Assembly (NCBI RefSeq): GCF_003058225.1
Contig: NZ_QBUG01000001.1
Span: forward strand, 310,001 to 374,000
Length of the DNA: 64,000 nt
From: Promicromonospora sp. AC04
GTDB taxonomy: Bacteria; Actinomycetota; Actinomycetes; Actinomycetales; Cellulomonadaceae
Direction of reading: 5' to 3'
Shown: positions 1 through 8,710 of the stretch, in pieces
Layout of the letters: each line of letters starts with the position of its first letter
Position numbering within the stretch: the stretch's first letter is position 1
The notes under the pieces: model-generated
What the model was told of the DNA's origin: nothing
Seen by the model: only the letters and a program-made list of their open reading frames with translations
Database searches by the model: none
Translations under genes and position numbers: made by a program

Positions 1-223
1 GCAGCGAGGCCGGCGACAGGTTCACGGTGATCTTCTTGACCGGCCACGGCAGCCCCGTGGAGGTCACCGCCGCCCGCACCCGATCGCGTGACTCGCTCAG
101 GGCGGCGTCCGGCAGCCCCACCAGCGTGAACCCCGGGACCGACGCCGCCAGGTGCGCCTGCACCTCCACCACGTGCCCCTGCATCCCGACGAGCGACACC
201 GCTCGCGTGGTCGCTATCCCCAT
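1..223 (-). CDS. comM: ComM/YifB-type Mg-chelatase-like AAA+ ATPase, N-terminal fragment
   Basis: Only the first 74 codons lie in the window; the gene continues beyond base 1. The visible protein starts MGIATTRAVSLVGMQGHVVE and continues with VPGFTLVGLPDAALSESRDR and VKKITVNLSPA, which is the characteristic N-terminal substrate-handling (ChlI-like S5 fold) segment of ComM. ComM is a hexameric helicase-like ATPase that helps branch migration during integration of transformed DNA. The ATG shares its A with the TGA of the upstream yraN-like gene (TGATG), so the two are translationally coupled. The comM-yraN-DUF2469-rnhB order is standard in actinobacteria. Confidence 0.88.
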   Translation of the reverse strand, partial: MGIATTRAVSLVGMQGHVVEVQAHLAASVPGFTLVGLPDAALSESRDRVRAAVTSTGLPWPVKKITVNLSPASL

Positions 224-654
224 CAGGCCACCGCCTCGAGGTGCTCGACGACGGCGGGCCCCTGCTCCTGCAGCGTCACCGCCACCACGTCGATGCGGAT
301 CGCGCCGAAGCGCGTGCGCACGTCCGGCAGCACCGGCACCGGGCTGCCCGACGCCGTCTCCTCCCGCAGCCGCGCCGCGGCCAGGCGCTCCCGGAAGACG
401 GTGAGCCACTGCCCCGTCAGCCGCTTGATGCGCGCCAGCTTGCGCGGCGTGACCGCCTCCGCGGGATGCCCGAAGCCCAGGCTCGACCGCGTCTTGACCT
501 CGACCACCACCAGCACGTCGCCGTCGAGCGCGACGATGTCGAGCTCTCCGTCCTTGCCGCGCCAGTTGGTGTCGAGCACCTGCCAGCCACGTGCCTCCAC
601 GTGCCGCAGGGCTACCCGCTCGCCGTACCGGCCCACGCCGTCTTTCTTCGCCAT
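223..654 (-). CDS. yraN: YraN/UPF0102 family endonuclease-like protein
   Basis: A protein of 143 residues of the UPF0102 family, whose fold is that of a Holliday-junction-resolvase-like PD-(D/E)XK nuclease. The core is visible: GRYGERVALRHVEARGW near the N-terminus, then GELDIVALDGDVLVVVEVKT, which carries the D...ExK catalytic pattern, and PRKLARIKRLTGQWL. I chose ATG 654 because GGAG lies about nine bases upstream; an in-frame GTG at 663 is possible. It overlaps comM by one base. No biochemical role is established for most family members. The position next to comM and rnhB suggests DNA maintenance (inference). Confidence 0.85.
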   Translation of the reverse strand: MAKKDGVGRYGERVALRHVEARGWQVLDTNWRGKDGELDIVALDGDVLVVVEVKTRSSLGFGHPAEAVTPRKLARIKRLTGQWLTVFRERLAAARLREETASGSPVPVLPDVRTRFGAIRIDVVAVTLQEQGPAVVEHLEAVA

Positions 655-855
655 CGCGTCCACCTCCGTGACCAGCCTTGGTCACGAAGGGGCCCGCCGA
701 CGGCGCCGCCGGCTCACCTGTGCACGGATCGACGATCCACAGGCCCGGCGTCGCGCACGAACCGTTGGAATCTCGCCGAGAGGGTCTGTGCCGACCCTCA
801 GGTAATTTCAGCCCGACTGTGTACGCCTACGCCCGGCCCAGCCGGAAGGACGGCG

Positions 856-1155
856 TCAGAGCGCCAGCTCGGCCTTCGCCAGCTCCTCGACGTTCACGTC
901 CTTGAACGTCACCACGCGCACCGACTTCACGAAACGCGCCGAGCGGTAGACGTCCCACACCCAGGCATCGCCGAGCCGCAGCTCGAAGTACACCTCGCCC
1001 GCGGCGGACCGCACCTGCAGGTCCACCTGGTTGGCCAGGTAGAACCGGCGTTCGGTCTCCACCACATAGGCGAACAGGCCCACCACGTCGCGGTACTCGC
1101 GATAGAGCGCTAGCTCCATCTCCGTCTCGTAGTTCTCGAGGTCTTCGGCGCTCAC
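856..1155 (-). CDS. DUF2469 family protein
   Basis: A 99-residue acidic protein starting MSAEDLENYETEMELALYRE, with the family core YRDVVGLFAYVVETERRFYLAN and a tail rich in V, K and L. This is the actinobacteria-specific DUF2469 family, normally encoded just downstream of rnhB as here (7 bp gap). No function is known. No signal peptide or membrane segment is visible. The preserved position in the lepB-rnhB-yraN block supports annotation as a real conserved gene. Confidence 0.9.
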   Translation of the reverse strand: MSAEDLENYETEMELALYREYRDVVGLFAYVVETERRFYLANQVDLQVRSAAGEVYFELRLGDAWVWDVYRSARFVKSVRVVTFKDVNVEELAKAELAL

Positions 1156-1162
1156 GACGACA

Positions 1163-1855
1163 TCATCCCACCGACGCCGGGGTTCCGGGCAGGTTCCAGG
1201 ACCTGCGGTGCTGTGGCGTGGGCCCGTGCAGCCCGAGGGCGTCCATGTGCGCCTTCGCGCTGTAGCCCTTGTTCTGGTCCCACGCGTACTCCGGGTGCCG
1301 CTGCGCCAGCTCGACCAGGATCGCGTCGCGCTCCACCTTGGCCAGTACGCTGGCGGCGGCCACGGACGTGCAGGTCATGTCGGCCTTGATCAGCGTCCGC
1401 ACCGCGGGCTCCGGGGCTCCGTCGCCGGGGGCGGCGTCCGCTGCCTCGAACAGGTCGAGCGCCGGGGTCGAGAGCCAGTTGTGCTTGCCGTCCAGCACGA
1501 CGACGTCGACGTCGCCGCACACCAGCCGCACCTGCGCGAGCGCGCGCCGTCCGGCCAGCCGGAGCGCGGCGATGATGCCGTGCTCGTCGATCTCGGCCGG
1601 GCCCGCGTGGCCCACACCCCAGGCCACGGCCCAGCGCCGCACGGCGGGCGCGATCGCCTCGCGCGCGTTCGGCGTCAGCAGCTTCGAGTCGGCCACGCCC
1701 TTGGGCCCGGTGCGCGTGGCGGCGTCGACCACCACGACGCCCACGCTGACGGGGCCCGCGAGGGCCCCGCGCCCCACCTCGTCCATCCCCGCCACGAGGC
1801 GGGCGCCGGAGGCGAGGAGAGCCCGTTCCTGTCGCAGCGTGGGCACCTTGCGCAC
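1163..1855 (-). CDS. rnhB: Ribonuclease HII
   Basis: Cleaves the RNA strand of RNA-DNA hybrids, including single ribonucleotides in duplex DNA, in the cytoplasm. The 230-residue protein carries the RNase HII signature [17 protein letters not shown] (first catalytic Asp-Glu pair in DEVGRG), then [29 protein letters not shown] (catalytic Asp) and the tail motif [20 protein letters not shown] placed the start at GTG 1855 ([14 protein letters not shown]), four bases after the lepB stop. The frame is open further upstream, but that part overlaps lepB. It is probably co-transcribed with lepB and DUF2469. Confidence 0.93.
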   Translation of the reverse strand: MRKVPTLRQERALLASGARLVAGMDEVGRGALAGPVSVGVVVVDAATRTGPKGVADSKLLTPNAREAIAPAVRRWAVAWGVGHAGPAEIDEHGIIAALRLAGRRALAQVRLVCGDVDVVVLDGKHNWLSTPALDLFEAADAAPGDGAPEPAVRTLIKADMTCTSVAAASVLAKVERDAILVELAQRHPEYAWDQNKGYSAKAHMDALGLHGPTPQHRRSWNLPGTPASVG

Positions 1856-1859
1856 CGCC

Positions 1860-2678
1860 CTACTTCCCCGCTGGAGGCGAGTCGGGGACCGCACCGAAGA
1901 CGTCGTCCGGACGGCTGTGCCAGTCCAGCCGGTCCAGCGGCCACACGGTGGCGAACGCCGTGCCCACGACGTTCTCGACGGGCACGAACCCGCCGCCCGG
2001 CTTGCCACGGTTGTACCGCGAGTCCTGCGAGTTCTGGCGGTTGTCACCCATGACCCACAGCATGTCCTCGGGCACCGTGACCTCGAACGGGTCCTGGCTC
2101 GGGATCGACCCGGGCTTGATGTACGTCTCGTCGATCGGTGTGCCGTTCACCGACACGCGTCCCTCGGCGTCGCAGCACACGACCTTGTCACCAGGCAGGC
2201 CGATCAGGCGCTTGATGAGGTGGTCGCCGGTGTCCTGCGGCAGCAGGCCCACCGTCGTCAGGAACGACACCGCCGCGTCGCCGACCGGGCCACGCTCCGG
2301 CGGCATGTAGGGCGGCAGCCAGTCGCCCGGGTCCACGAAGACGACGATGTCCCCGCGCTCCAGGTCGAACGGGCCGGGCGTCAGGCGCGACGCCATGACG
2401 CGGTCGCCCTCCGTCAGCGTGTCCTCCATGGACGCGCTCGGGATGTAGAACGGCTGCACCAGCAGCGTCTTGATGAGCCACGACAGGATCAGCGCGCTGA
2501 CCACGATGATCGCGATCTCCTTGAGCATCGCGAGGAAGCCCGACTGCTGCTTTCGCGGCTCACGACCGTGCGCGGCCCCACCCCGACGATGCGCCCCACC
2601 GTTTCCCCACGGATCCACTTCGCTCAAGGGCGTCCCATCGATAGGGGTGGGCGGAGCCACCCGGTCGAAACTCGTCAC
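1860..2678 (-). CDS. lepB: Signal peptidase I
   Basis: Membrane-bound type I signal peptidase, removing signal peptides from exported proteins. One N-terminal membrane segment (about residues 54-72, [20 protein letters not shown]) follows a charged Gly/Arg-rich cytoplasmic tail. The catalytic Ser lies in PSASMEDTL (about residue 83) and the general-base Lys in [14 protein letters not shown]. The conserved [13 protein letters not shown] box is near the C-terminus. The start is uncertain: GTG 2678 is used here, but the frame stays open to 2735 with another GTG at 2687. The gene lies between rplS and rnhB, its usual place in actinobacteria. Confidence 0.92.
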   Translation of the reverse strand: MTSFDRVAPPTPIDGTPLSEVDPWGNGGAHRRGGAAHGREPRKQQSGFLAMLKEIAIIVVSALILSWLIKTLLVQPFYIPSASMEDTLTEGDRVMASRLTPGPFDLERGDIVVFVDPGDWLPPYMPPERGPVGDAAVSFLTTVGLLPQDTGDHLIKRLIGLPGDKVVCCDAEGRVSVNGTPIDETYIKPGSIPSQDPFEVTVPEDMLWVMGDNRQNSQDSRYNRGKPGGGFVPVENVVGTAFATVWPLDRLDWHSRPDDVFGAVPDSPPAGK

Positions 2679-2843
2679 GAGGGTAACTCTGTCACCTTGG
2701 AGCGCCCGCTGCGAAATGGTCTGGCGGGCGAACACGGACCCCGTCGAATATCCGCACAGACCTGCGCGGGTACGGCGCCGGCCGCCGCCCTCGATGCGGA
2801 GGACGGCGGCCGGTGCCGCTTGCGTGCTGGAGCGCTCGGCGCC

Positions 2844-3191
2844 TCAGTTCTCGCGCTTCTCGCGGATCTTCGCCTTCTTGCCGCGCAGCTCGCGCAGGTA
2901 GTACAGCTTCGCACGACGCACGTCACCGCGGGTGACGAGCTCGATGGACTCGATGGTCGGCGCGTGCAGCGGGAACTTGCGCTCCACGCCCACCCCGAAG
3001 CTGACCTTGCGGACAGCGAACGTCTCGCCGATCCCGCCGCCGTGGCGGGAGATCACGACGCCCTGGAACGCCTGGACACGAGAGCGGTTGCCCTCGACGA
3101 CCTTGACGTTGACCTTGACGGTGTCACCGGCACGGAACTCCGGGATGTCGGACCGCAGCGAGGCTGCGTCGATCATGTCGAGCTTCTGCAT
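2844..3191 (-). CDS. rplS: 50S ribosomal protein L19
   Basis: A 115-residue protein beginning [19 protein letters not shown], followed by [42 protein letters not shown] and the basic tail [20 protein letters not shown], all diagnostic for L19, which sits at the 30S-50S interface. The ATG is preceded by the AGAGAA purine stretch. It is separated from trmD by a 285 bp gap containing a hairpin, so it may have its own promoter or be partly insulated from the rpsP-khpA-rimM-trmD operon. Confidence 0.97.
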   Translation of the reverse strand: MQKLDMIDAASLRSDIPEFRAGDTVKVNVKVVEGNRSRVQAFQGVVISRHGGGIGETFAVRKVSFGVGVERKFPLHAPTIESIELVTRGDVRRAKLYYLRELRGKKAKIREKREN

Positions 3192-3375
3192 TGTTCTCTC
3201 CGGGCCTGCCACAGGTCAGACGCGAATCTCGTGGGCCCTGCCCCGGCCGGACGGCCGTCAGGGTCCCGAAAGGGTGTGGATGGCGGTGCGGCTTGACCCG
3301 GTCGGGGGCGGTTGCCCGCCCCGGTCGTCCCCTGTGGCAGAGACCTGACCGGCGACGCACCAGCGGCTCATTCTA

Positions 3376-3412
3376 CCCACACGCATGTGCGGGCGGCACA
3401 CGTGTGTGTGGG
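3376..3412 (-). terminator. Hairpin in the trmD-rplS spacer
   Basis: CCCACAC at 3376-3382 pairs with GTGTGGG at 3406-3412, with an inner TGTGC/GCACA pairing. The element sits 64 bp beyond the trmD stop on the minus strand, in a 285 bp spacer before rplS. It could be an attenuator, an RNA processing site or an rplS leader element. There is no T-run, so rho-independent termination is uncertain. Confidence 0.4.
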
Positions 3413-3476
3413 GACACACAAACGCCCAGGCCGACGCCCCGAGCGAGTCTGACCTCAGCCGGGCGCTCAAGCGCGC

Positions 3477-4265
3477 TCAGGCTCGCGTCAGCTTCCCGTC
3501 ATCGCCCGGATCCGGCACCCAACCGAGCTCCGCGAGCAGCGCCAGGTCGTGCTTGTCCAGGCTCGCAACGGGGAGCGCGGCGATCATGTCCGGCCGCCGC
3601 TGCGCCGTCCGCTCCAGCGCGCGGTCCCGGCGCCAGCGCTCGATCTTCGCGTGGTGCCCCGACAGCAGCACCTCGGGGATCTCGAGGTCCGCCCACGACG
3701 GCGGCTTCGTGTACACCGGGTACTCCAGCAGCCCGGCGGCCCCGTGCGACTCCTCCACCAGCGAGTCCGGGTTGCCGACCATCCCGGGGATCAGCCGCGC
3801 CACGGCCTCGATCATGACGAGCGAGGCGACCTCACCGCCGTTGAGCACGTAGTCGCCGATCGACAGCTCGTGCACGGTGACGCCGGCGTCCCGGTAGTGC
3901 TCGGCGACACGCGCGTCGATCCCCTCGTACCGTCCGCACGCGAACACGAGCTGGTCGGCCGACGCGAGGCTCTCGGCGTGCCGCTGGGTGAACACCTCGC
4001 CCGACGGCGTCGGCACGATCAGGTGCGCGCCGGCGGCGCCATCCAGCACCTCGTCGATCGCCAGACCCCACACGTCCGGGCGCATGACCATGCCCGCTCC
4101 CCCGCCGAACGGGGTGTCGTCGACGGTGCGGTGCCGGTCGGTGGTCCAGTCGCGCAGGTCATGCACGCGCAGGTCCAGCAGGCCGCGCTGCCGCGCCTTG
4201 CCCACGAGCGACAGGTCGAGCACGGACAGGTAGTCCGGGAAGATCGAGACGACGTCGACGCGCAC
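3477..4265 (-). CDS. trmD: tRNA (guanine-37-N1)-methyltransferase
   Basis: Methylates G37 next to the anticodon using S-adenosylmethionine, preventing +1 frameshifting. The 262-residue protein starts at GTG 4265 ([20 protein letters not shown]). It shows the SPOUT trefoil-knot elements [30 protein letters not shown] and [20 protein letters not shown], plus the C-terminal DNA/RNA-binding helix region with [16 protein letters not shown]. Only one base separates the rimM TGA from this GTG, so the two are probably translationally coupled. Confidence 0.97.
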   Translation of the reverse strand: MRVDVVSIFPDYLSVLDLSLVGKARQRGLLDLRVHDLRDWTTDRHRTVDDTPFGGGAGMVMRPDVWGLAIDEVLDGAAGAHLIVPTPSGEVFTQRHAESLASADQLVFACGRYEGIDARVAEHYRDAGVTVHELSIGDYVLNGGEVASLVMIEAVARLIPGMVGNPDSLVEESHGAAGLLEYPVYTKPPSWADLEIPEVLLSGHHAKIERWRRDRALERTAQRRPDMIAALPVASLDKHDLALLAELGWVPDPGDDGKLTRA

Positions 4266-4266
4266 G

Positions 4267-4815
4267 TCAGTCGTCTTCCCGGTCGACGACGGCGGCGTCC
4301 GCGTCCCGCGCCAGCAGCCCACCGGGCGGGGTCAGCACCACGCGACCGCCCGCGACGTCGACCACCGGCACGATCGCCATGACGAACGGGACCAGCGTGC
4401 GGGCCGTCCCGCCGTCGGGCAGGCTCTCCTCGATCAGCAGCGCCTCGTGGGCCGGCTGGTACTCCAGGGTGACGACCTTGCCCACCACCGTGCCGTCGGT
4501 GAGCTCGACGCGCAGGCCCTCGAGCTCGTGCGGGTACCAGGCGTCCTCCTCGTCGGAGTCGCCCGCCTCGACCACAAGCTCGGTCCCCCGCAGCTCCTCC
4601 GCCGCGTTCCGGCCGGTGACCTCGGCGAACGTGACGAGCCACCGCCCCTGGTGCTCGCGCGAGTGCGTCACCGTCAGCGGCCCGACGCCGGCCGGCACGG
4701 TCTCGAGCCGCTCGCCGATCGCGAGCCGGGTCTCCGGGTCGTCCGTGCGCAGGTCGAGGGCAACCTCGCCCTTGAGCCCGTGCGCCTTGCTGACGCGGGC
4801 CACGGTGAGCTGCAT
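4267..4815 (-). CDS. rimM: Ribosome maturation factor RimM
   Basis: Binds the 30S head through protein S19 and promotes 16S rRNA 3' domain maturation. The 182-residue protein starts [20 protein letters not shown], the typical RimM opening with the GxxG turn. It has the N-terminal beta-barrel ([16 protein letters not shown]) and the C-terminal PRC-barrel ([18 protein letters not shown], then [12 protein letters not shown] and [13 protein letters not shown]). The start was set at ATG 4815; the upstream open frame runs through a hairpin and is unlikely to be coding. Confidence 0.95.
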   Translation of the reverse strand: MQLTVARVSKAHGLKGEVALDLRTDDPETRLAIGERLETVPAGVGPLTVTHSREHQGRWLVTFAEVTGRNAAEELRGTELVVEAGDSDEEDAWYPHELEGLRVELTDGTVVGKVVTLEYQPAHEALLIEESLPDGGTARTLVPFVMAIVPVVDVAGGRVVLTPPGGLLARDADAAVVDREDD

Positions 4816-4887
4816 GTCTCTCCTCGAAGATGAAGTGGGGGTCTCGACCGGCTCGACCAGCGGGTCCGGCCCCCCGGAGATGAGCAA

Positions 4888-4913
4888 GGCCCGGTCCGAG
4901 TTCGGACCGGGCC
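4888..4913 (-). terminator. Stem-loop between khpA and rimM
   Basis: GGCCCGGTCC (4888-4897) and GGACCGGGCC (4904-4913) form a perfect 10 bp stem with a 6-base loop, or a 12 bp stem if GA/TC pair. It lies in the 124 bp spacer between khpA and rimM on the minus strand. The following bases are only weakly T-rich, so it may attenuate or process the operon mRNA instead of fully terminating it. Confidence 0.55.
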
Positions 4914-4939
4914 TCGTCGTCGTGCTGAGTACGGGACGC

Positions 4940-5179
4940 TCAGCGCCGGTCGACGTCCACGACGTCGACCCGCACCGGGCCCTCGGTGGCGAGCGCACCG
5001 ATCACGGTGCGCAGAGCGCGCGCCGTGCGACCGCCCCGGCCGATGACTCGGCCGAGGTCGTCGGGGTGCACGCGGACCTCGAGCAGGTCACCACGGCGCA
5101 GCGTCTTCGCGGAGACGCGGACGTCTTCCGGGTTGTCCACGATGCCGCGCACCAGGTGCTCGAGGGCCTCCGAGAGCAT
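4940..5179 (-). CDS. khpA: KhpA-type KH-domain RNA-binding protein
   Basis: A 79-residue single KH domain protein (formerly YlqC/UPF0109). The KH core is GDLLEVRVHPDDLGRVIGRG with the GxxG loop in IGRGG, followed by RTARALRTVIGALA. Family members bind RNA, often with KhpB/Jag, and affect cell division and small-RNA function. Its ATG overlaps the TGA of rpsP by one base (TGATG), as is usual in the rpsP-khpA-rimM-trmD operon. Confidence 0.93.
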   Translation of the reverse strand: MLSEALEHLVRGIVDNPEDVRVSAKTLRRGDLLEVRVHPDDLGRVIGRGGRTARALRTVIGALATEGPVRVDVVDVDRR

Positions 5180-5604
5180 CAGGCCTCGTCGCCCTCGGCC
5201 GGCGCAGCCGGAGCCTCGGCGGCGGCAGCGGCAGCCTTCTCGGCGGCCTTGGCCTTGGCCTTCTCGGCGTCGGCGTTCACGGCCTCGATAGCGGCGGCCG
5301 CGCCGGCCTTCTCGCCCTTGACCCGCAGGGTGCCCTCGGCACCCGGCAGGCCCTTGAACTTCTGCCAGTCACCGGTCACCTTGAGCAGGGCGGCGACCTG
5401 CTCGGTCGGCTGCGCGCCGACACCGAGCCAGTACTGTGCGCGCTCTGACTTGATCTCGATGAGCGACGGCTCCTCGGTCGGGTGGTACTTGCCGATCTCC
5501 TCGATCACGCGACCGTCGCGCTTGGTGCGCGAGTCGGCGACGACGACACGGTAGTACGGGGCCCGGATCTTGCCGAGGCGCTTGAGACGAATCTTGACAG
5601 CCAC
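5179..5604 (-). CDS. rpsP: 30S ribosomal protein S16
   Basis: Starts at GTG 5604 ([19 protein letters not shown]), the canonical S16 N-terminus, with [20 protein letters not shown] following. The 141-residue protein is longer than the roughly 85-residue bacterial core because of an Ala/Glu/Lys-rich C-terminal extension ([20 protein letters not shown]), common in actinobacterial S16. It heads the operon rpsP-khpA-rimM-trmD. The 192 bp upstream up to the amidohydrolase probably contains its promoter. Confidence 0.96.
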   Translation of the reverse strand: MAVKIRLKRLGKIRAPYYRVVVADSRTKRDGRVIEEIGKYHPTEEPSLIEIKSERAQYWLGVGAQPTEQVAALLKVTGDWQKFKGLPGAEGTLRVKGEKAGAAAAIEAVNADAEKAKAKAAEKAAAAAAEAPAAPAEGDEA

Positions 5605-5796
5605 GAAGTGGTCTCTCCTGGTTCTGATGGGATGGTCCGAGCACCGCGACGTGGGGTGAAGCAGTGGGTGGGACCGAGACGCAGCCTGGCCGGGTGAGAG
5701 GGGCCCGGGCACGCCGAGTACCTGCATATTGTGCCAGACGGCGCGGGGCGCCACCAACCGCGTGTGCGTCACACCGCCCAGGGTCAGCGGGCGGGG

Positions 5797-6918
5797 TCAG
5801 CCGGCGGTCGGGTAGATCACGCCGCGCAGCACGACGGCGGTGGGGTGCCGCAGCACCTCGATGTCCTCGCGCGGGTCCGCCGGGTACACCACGAGGTCCG
5901 CGCTGGACCCCTCGACGACGGCCCCGAAGCCCAGGTAGTCGCGAGCGCGCCAGGACGCCATCGCCACGACCTCCGCCGCCGGGATCCCGGCGGCGACCAG
6001 CTCGACGCACTCGTCAGCGATGCGGCCGTGCGAGATGGTCCCGCCCGCGTCCGTCCCGACCAGGAGCCGCACACCTGCCTCGTACAGGTCACGCACCTGC
6101 TGGTACCGGCGCGCGTACATGGCGCGCATCCGCTCCGCGTACACCGGGTACTTGCCGTCGGCCTGGGCCGCGATGTTCTCGAACTGCCCCACCTGCAGCA
6201 GCGTGGGCGTGACGGCGATGCCCCGCTCGGCGGCCACGTCCATGTGGTCGGCCGTCATTCCGGTGCCGTGCTCGATGCAGTCCACCCCGGCCGCCAGCAG
6301 GCCGTCGATGGTCTCCGTCGCGAAGGCGTGCACCGTCACGCGCGCCGCCTCGGCGTGCGCCACGGCGACCGCCTCGGCGAGCACGTCGTCGGGCCACAGG
6401 GGACGCAGGTCGGCGTCGGCCCCGAGCGTGCGGTCGATCCAGTCGCCCACGAGCTTGACCCAGCCGTCGCCGCGGCGGGCCTGCGTGCGCACCGCCTGCG
6501 GGAGCTGGTCCGGGGACTCGAGCTCGAGCCCGTAGTTACGGAGGTACCGCTTGGGGAGCGCCAGGTGCATGCCCGCCCGCAGCAGGTGCGGCAGGTCGCC
6601 GCGCCGGTGCACCCACGCGGTGTCCAGCGGCGAGCCGGCATCGCGGATCAGCAGCACCCCGGCGTCGCGGTCCGCCACTGCCTGCTTCTCGGCCTCGTCC
6701 TCGGACACCGCGCCGTCGGCCGCGAGCCCGATGTGGCAGTGCACGTCGACCAGGCCGGGCACCGCCCAGCCCTCCAGCACCTGCATGTTGGTGCCCTGCG
6801 CCGACGGGCGGGTCAGGCTGACGCGACCACCGCGGACCCAGATCTCCTCGGCCTCGCGGTCGTCACCCAGCAGGATGCGTCCGCGGATCGCCGCGGTCGG
6901 ACCTCCCAGCGCAGACAT
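5797..6918 (-). CDS. Amidohydrolase family protein (metal-dependent hydrolase)
   Basis: A 373-residue cytosolic hydrolase of the urease/dihydroorotase superfamily. Metal-ligand motifs are in order: VDVHCHIG (HxH), WVKLVGDW (candidate Lys), TVHAFATET (His), DCIEHGTGM (His) and LLVGTDAGGTISHG (Asp). The N-terminal beta-sandwich part ends in AVPGLVDVHCH, and the tail SSADLVVYPADPREDIEVL is typical of the imidazolonepropionase/prolidase-like group. The substrate cannot be told from sequence. It sits between rpsP and ffh, a position usually without such a gene, so it is probably an accessory insertion in a conserved block. Confidence 0.8.
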   Translation of the reverse strand: MSALGGPTAAIRGRILLGDDREAEEIWVRGGRVSLTRPSAQGTNMQVLEGWAVPGLVDVHCHIGLAADGAVSEDEAEKQAVADRDAGVLLIRDAGSPLDTAWVHRRGDLPHLLRAGMHLALPKRYLRNYGLELESPDQLPQAVRTQARRGDGWVKLVGDWIDRTLGADADLRPLWPDDVLAEAVAVAHAEAARVTVHAFATETIDGLLAAGVDCIEHGTGMTADHMDVAAERGIAVTPTLLQVGQFENIAAQADGKYPVYAERMRAMYARRYQQVRDLYEAGVRLLVGTDAGGTISHGRIADECVELVAAGIPAAEVVAMASWRARDYLGFGAVVEGSSADLVVYPADPREDIEVLRHPTAVVLRGVIYPTAG

Positions 6919-6990
6919 CCGGCTCCCTCGCTCTCCCGACTCACCCTGTGGACTCGCCCTGCCCCGGCGGACATCGCCGGTCCACGCCCC

Positions 6991-7009
6991 GGCCGACCAC
7001 CGGTCGGCC
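6991..7009 (-). terminator. Probable terminator of ffh
   Basis: GGCCGACC (6991-6998) and GGTCGGCC (7002-7009) form a perfect 8 bp stem with a 3-base loop, flanked by C- and G-runs that extend the helix. It lies 27 bp beyond the ffh stop codon on the minus strand. No T-tract is present, as is common in high-GC actinobacteria. Confidence 0.5.
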
Positions 7010-7035
7010 CCGCAAGCCGGCCCCGCCGGCCGACC

Positions 7036-8682
7036 TCACCGCCCCAGGAACTTCTCCAGGCCCGGCGGCAGCTCGATGCTGCTCAGGTCCGGCGCCTCGT
7101 CGTTCTTCTTCGGGGCCATACCGAACGCCGACCCGGCGGGCGCGGCCGGCGCGGCGGCGGGTCCACCGCCCAGGGCGCGCTGCATGGCTTCCTTCTCCTG
7201 CTGGGCCCGCTTGGCCGGGTTCCCGGACTTGCCCTTCTTGCCCTTCTTCGGCGGCTGCGTCTTGCCACGGGACTTCTTGCCCATACCCATACCGGGGCCG
7301 CCGGGCATCATGGGCATCCCGCCGGGGCCCATGCCGCCGCCCTTGGACATCTGCCGCATCATCTTCTGGGCGTTCTCGAACCGCTCCAGGAGCTGGTTGA
7401 TGGCCGTCGTCGTGGTGCCGGAGCCCTTGGCGATACGGGCCCGGCGCGAGCCGTTGATGATCTTCGGGTTGTCGCGCTCGGTCGGCGTCATCGAGTGGAT
7501 GATCGCCTCGATGCGACCCACCTCGCGCTCGTCGAACTGGTCGAGCTGGTCGCGCATCTGGGCCATGCCCGGCATCATGCCGAGCATCTTCTTCATCGAG
7601 CCCATGTTCTTCAGCTGCTGCATCTGCACCAGGAAGTCGGCCAGCGTGAAGTCCTGGCCGCTGGCCAGCTTCTGCGCCATCTTCTCGGCCTCGCCGGCGT
7701 CGAACGCCTTCTCGGCCTGCTCGATGAGGGTGAGCACGTCACCCATGTCGAGGATGCGGCTCGCCATGCGGTCGGGGTGGAAGACCTCGAAGTCCGTCAG
7801 CTTCTCGCCCGTGGACGCGAACATGATGGGCCGGCCGGTGACCTTGGCTACCGAGAGCGCGGCACCACCGCGGGCGTCACCGTCCAGCTTCGAGAGCACC
7901 ACGCCGGTGAAGTCGACGCCGTCGGCGAAGGCCTTGGCGGTGTTCACCGCGTCCTGGCCGATCATCGCGTCGATGACGAACAGGACCTCGTCCGGGTTCA
8001 CCGCGGCGCGAATGTCCGACGCCTGCCGCATCAGCACCTCGTCGATGCCGAGGCGGCCCGCGGTGTCCACGATCACGACGTCGTGCTGGCGCTCCTTGGC
8101 GTACGCGACGCCGTCCCGGGCGACGCCGACCGGGTCGCCGATCAGGGGCGCGTCGGCCGCGGGGTCGTCCGCCTCCGACGTGTTGCCCGGGTGCGGCGCG
8201 AAGACCGGGACGCCGGCGCGCTCGGCCACCACGGACAGCTGGGTCACCGCGTTGGGGCGCTGCAGGTCGGCGGCGACCAGCACCGGCGTGTGGCCCTGCC
8301 CCTTCAGGGCGTGCGCGAGCTTTCCGGCCAGCGTCGTCTTACCGGCACCCTGCAGACCCGCGAGCATGATGACCGTTGGCGGAGTCTTGGCCAGCGTGAG
8401 CGGGCGCGTCGCCCCGCCGAGGATGTCGACGAGCTCCTCGTTGACGATCTTGACGACCTGCTGCGCCGGGTTCAGCGCACCCGAGACCTCGGACGACAGC
8501 GCGCGCTCGCGCACCGCGCCGGTGAACTCGCGCACCACGGGTACCGCGACGTCGGCGTCGAGGAGGGCGCGGCGGATCTCCCGCACGGTCGCGTCGATGT
8601 CCGCCTCGGAGAGACGGCCCCGCGTGCGCAGGTTCTTGAACGTCGAGGTAAGCCGGTCGGACAGGGAATTGAACACGGGCAC
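7036..8682 (-). CDS. ffh: Signal recognition particle protein Ffh
   Basis: SRP54-type GTPase that binds signal sequences and 4.5S RNA and delivers ribosomes to FtsY. In the 548-residue protein the order is: N domain (MPVFNSLSDRLTSTFKNL), G domain with G1 LAGLQGAGKTTLAGKLA (about 107), ADLQRPNAV, VVIVDTAGRLGID, LSKLDGDARGGAALS and FASTGEKL, and the M domain from about 300 with SMTPTERDNPKIINGSRRAR and a Met/Gly-rich tail (GMGPGGMPMMPGGPGMGMG). The C-terminal 100 residues are a Lys/Pro/Ala-rich extension. glnD ends 28 bp upstream. Confidence 0.97.
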   Translation of the reverse strand: MPVFNSLSDRLTSTFKNLRTRGRLSEADIDATVREIRRALLDADVAVPVVREFTGAVRERALSSEVSGALNPAQQVVKIVNEELVDILGGATRPLTLAKTPPTVIMLAGLQGAGKTTLAGKLAHALKGQGHTPVLVAADLQRPNAVTQLSVVAERAGVPVFAPHPGNTSEADDPAADAPLIGDPVGVARDGVAYAKERQHDVVIVDTAGRLGIDEVLMRQASDIRAAVNPDEVLFVIDAMIGQDAVNTAKAFADGVDFTGVVLSKLDGDARGGAALSVAKVTGRPIMFASTGEKLTDFEVFHPDRMASRILDMGDVLTLIEQAEKAFDAGEAEKMAQKLASGQDFTLADFLVQMQQLKNMGSMKKMLGMMPGMAQMRDQLDQFDEREVGRIEAIIHSMTPTERDNPKIINGSRRARIAKGSGTTTTAINQLLERFENAQKMMRQMSKGGGMGPGGMPMMPGGPGMGMGKKSRGKTQPPKKGKKGKSGNPAKRAQQEKEAMQRALGGGPAAAPAAPAGSAFGMAPKKNDEAPDLSSIELPPGLEKFLGR

Positions 8683-8710
8683 AGCCTAATCGAGATGGGT
8701 CACCACACGT

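Noticed and set aside
1856-2047. N-terminal extension of RNase HII
   Set aside because: The open frame overlaps lepB and encodes Arg/Ser-rich sequence; GTG 1855 gives the normal protein length.
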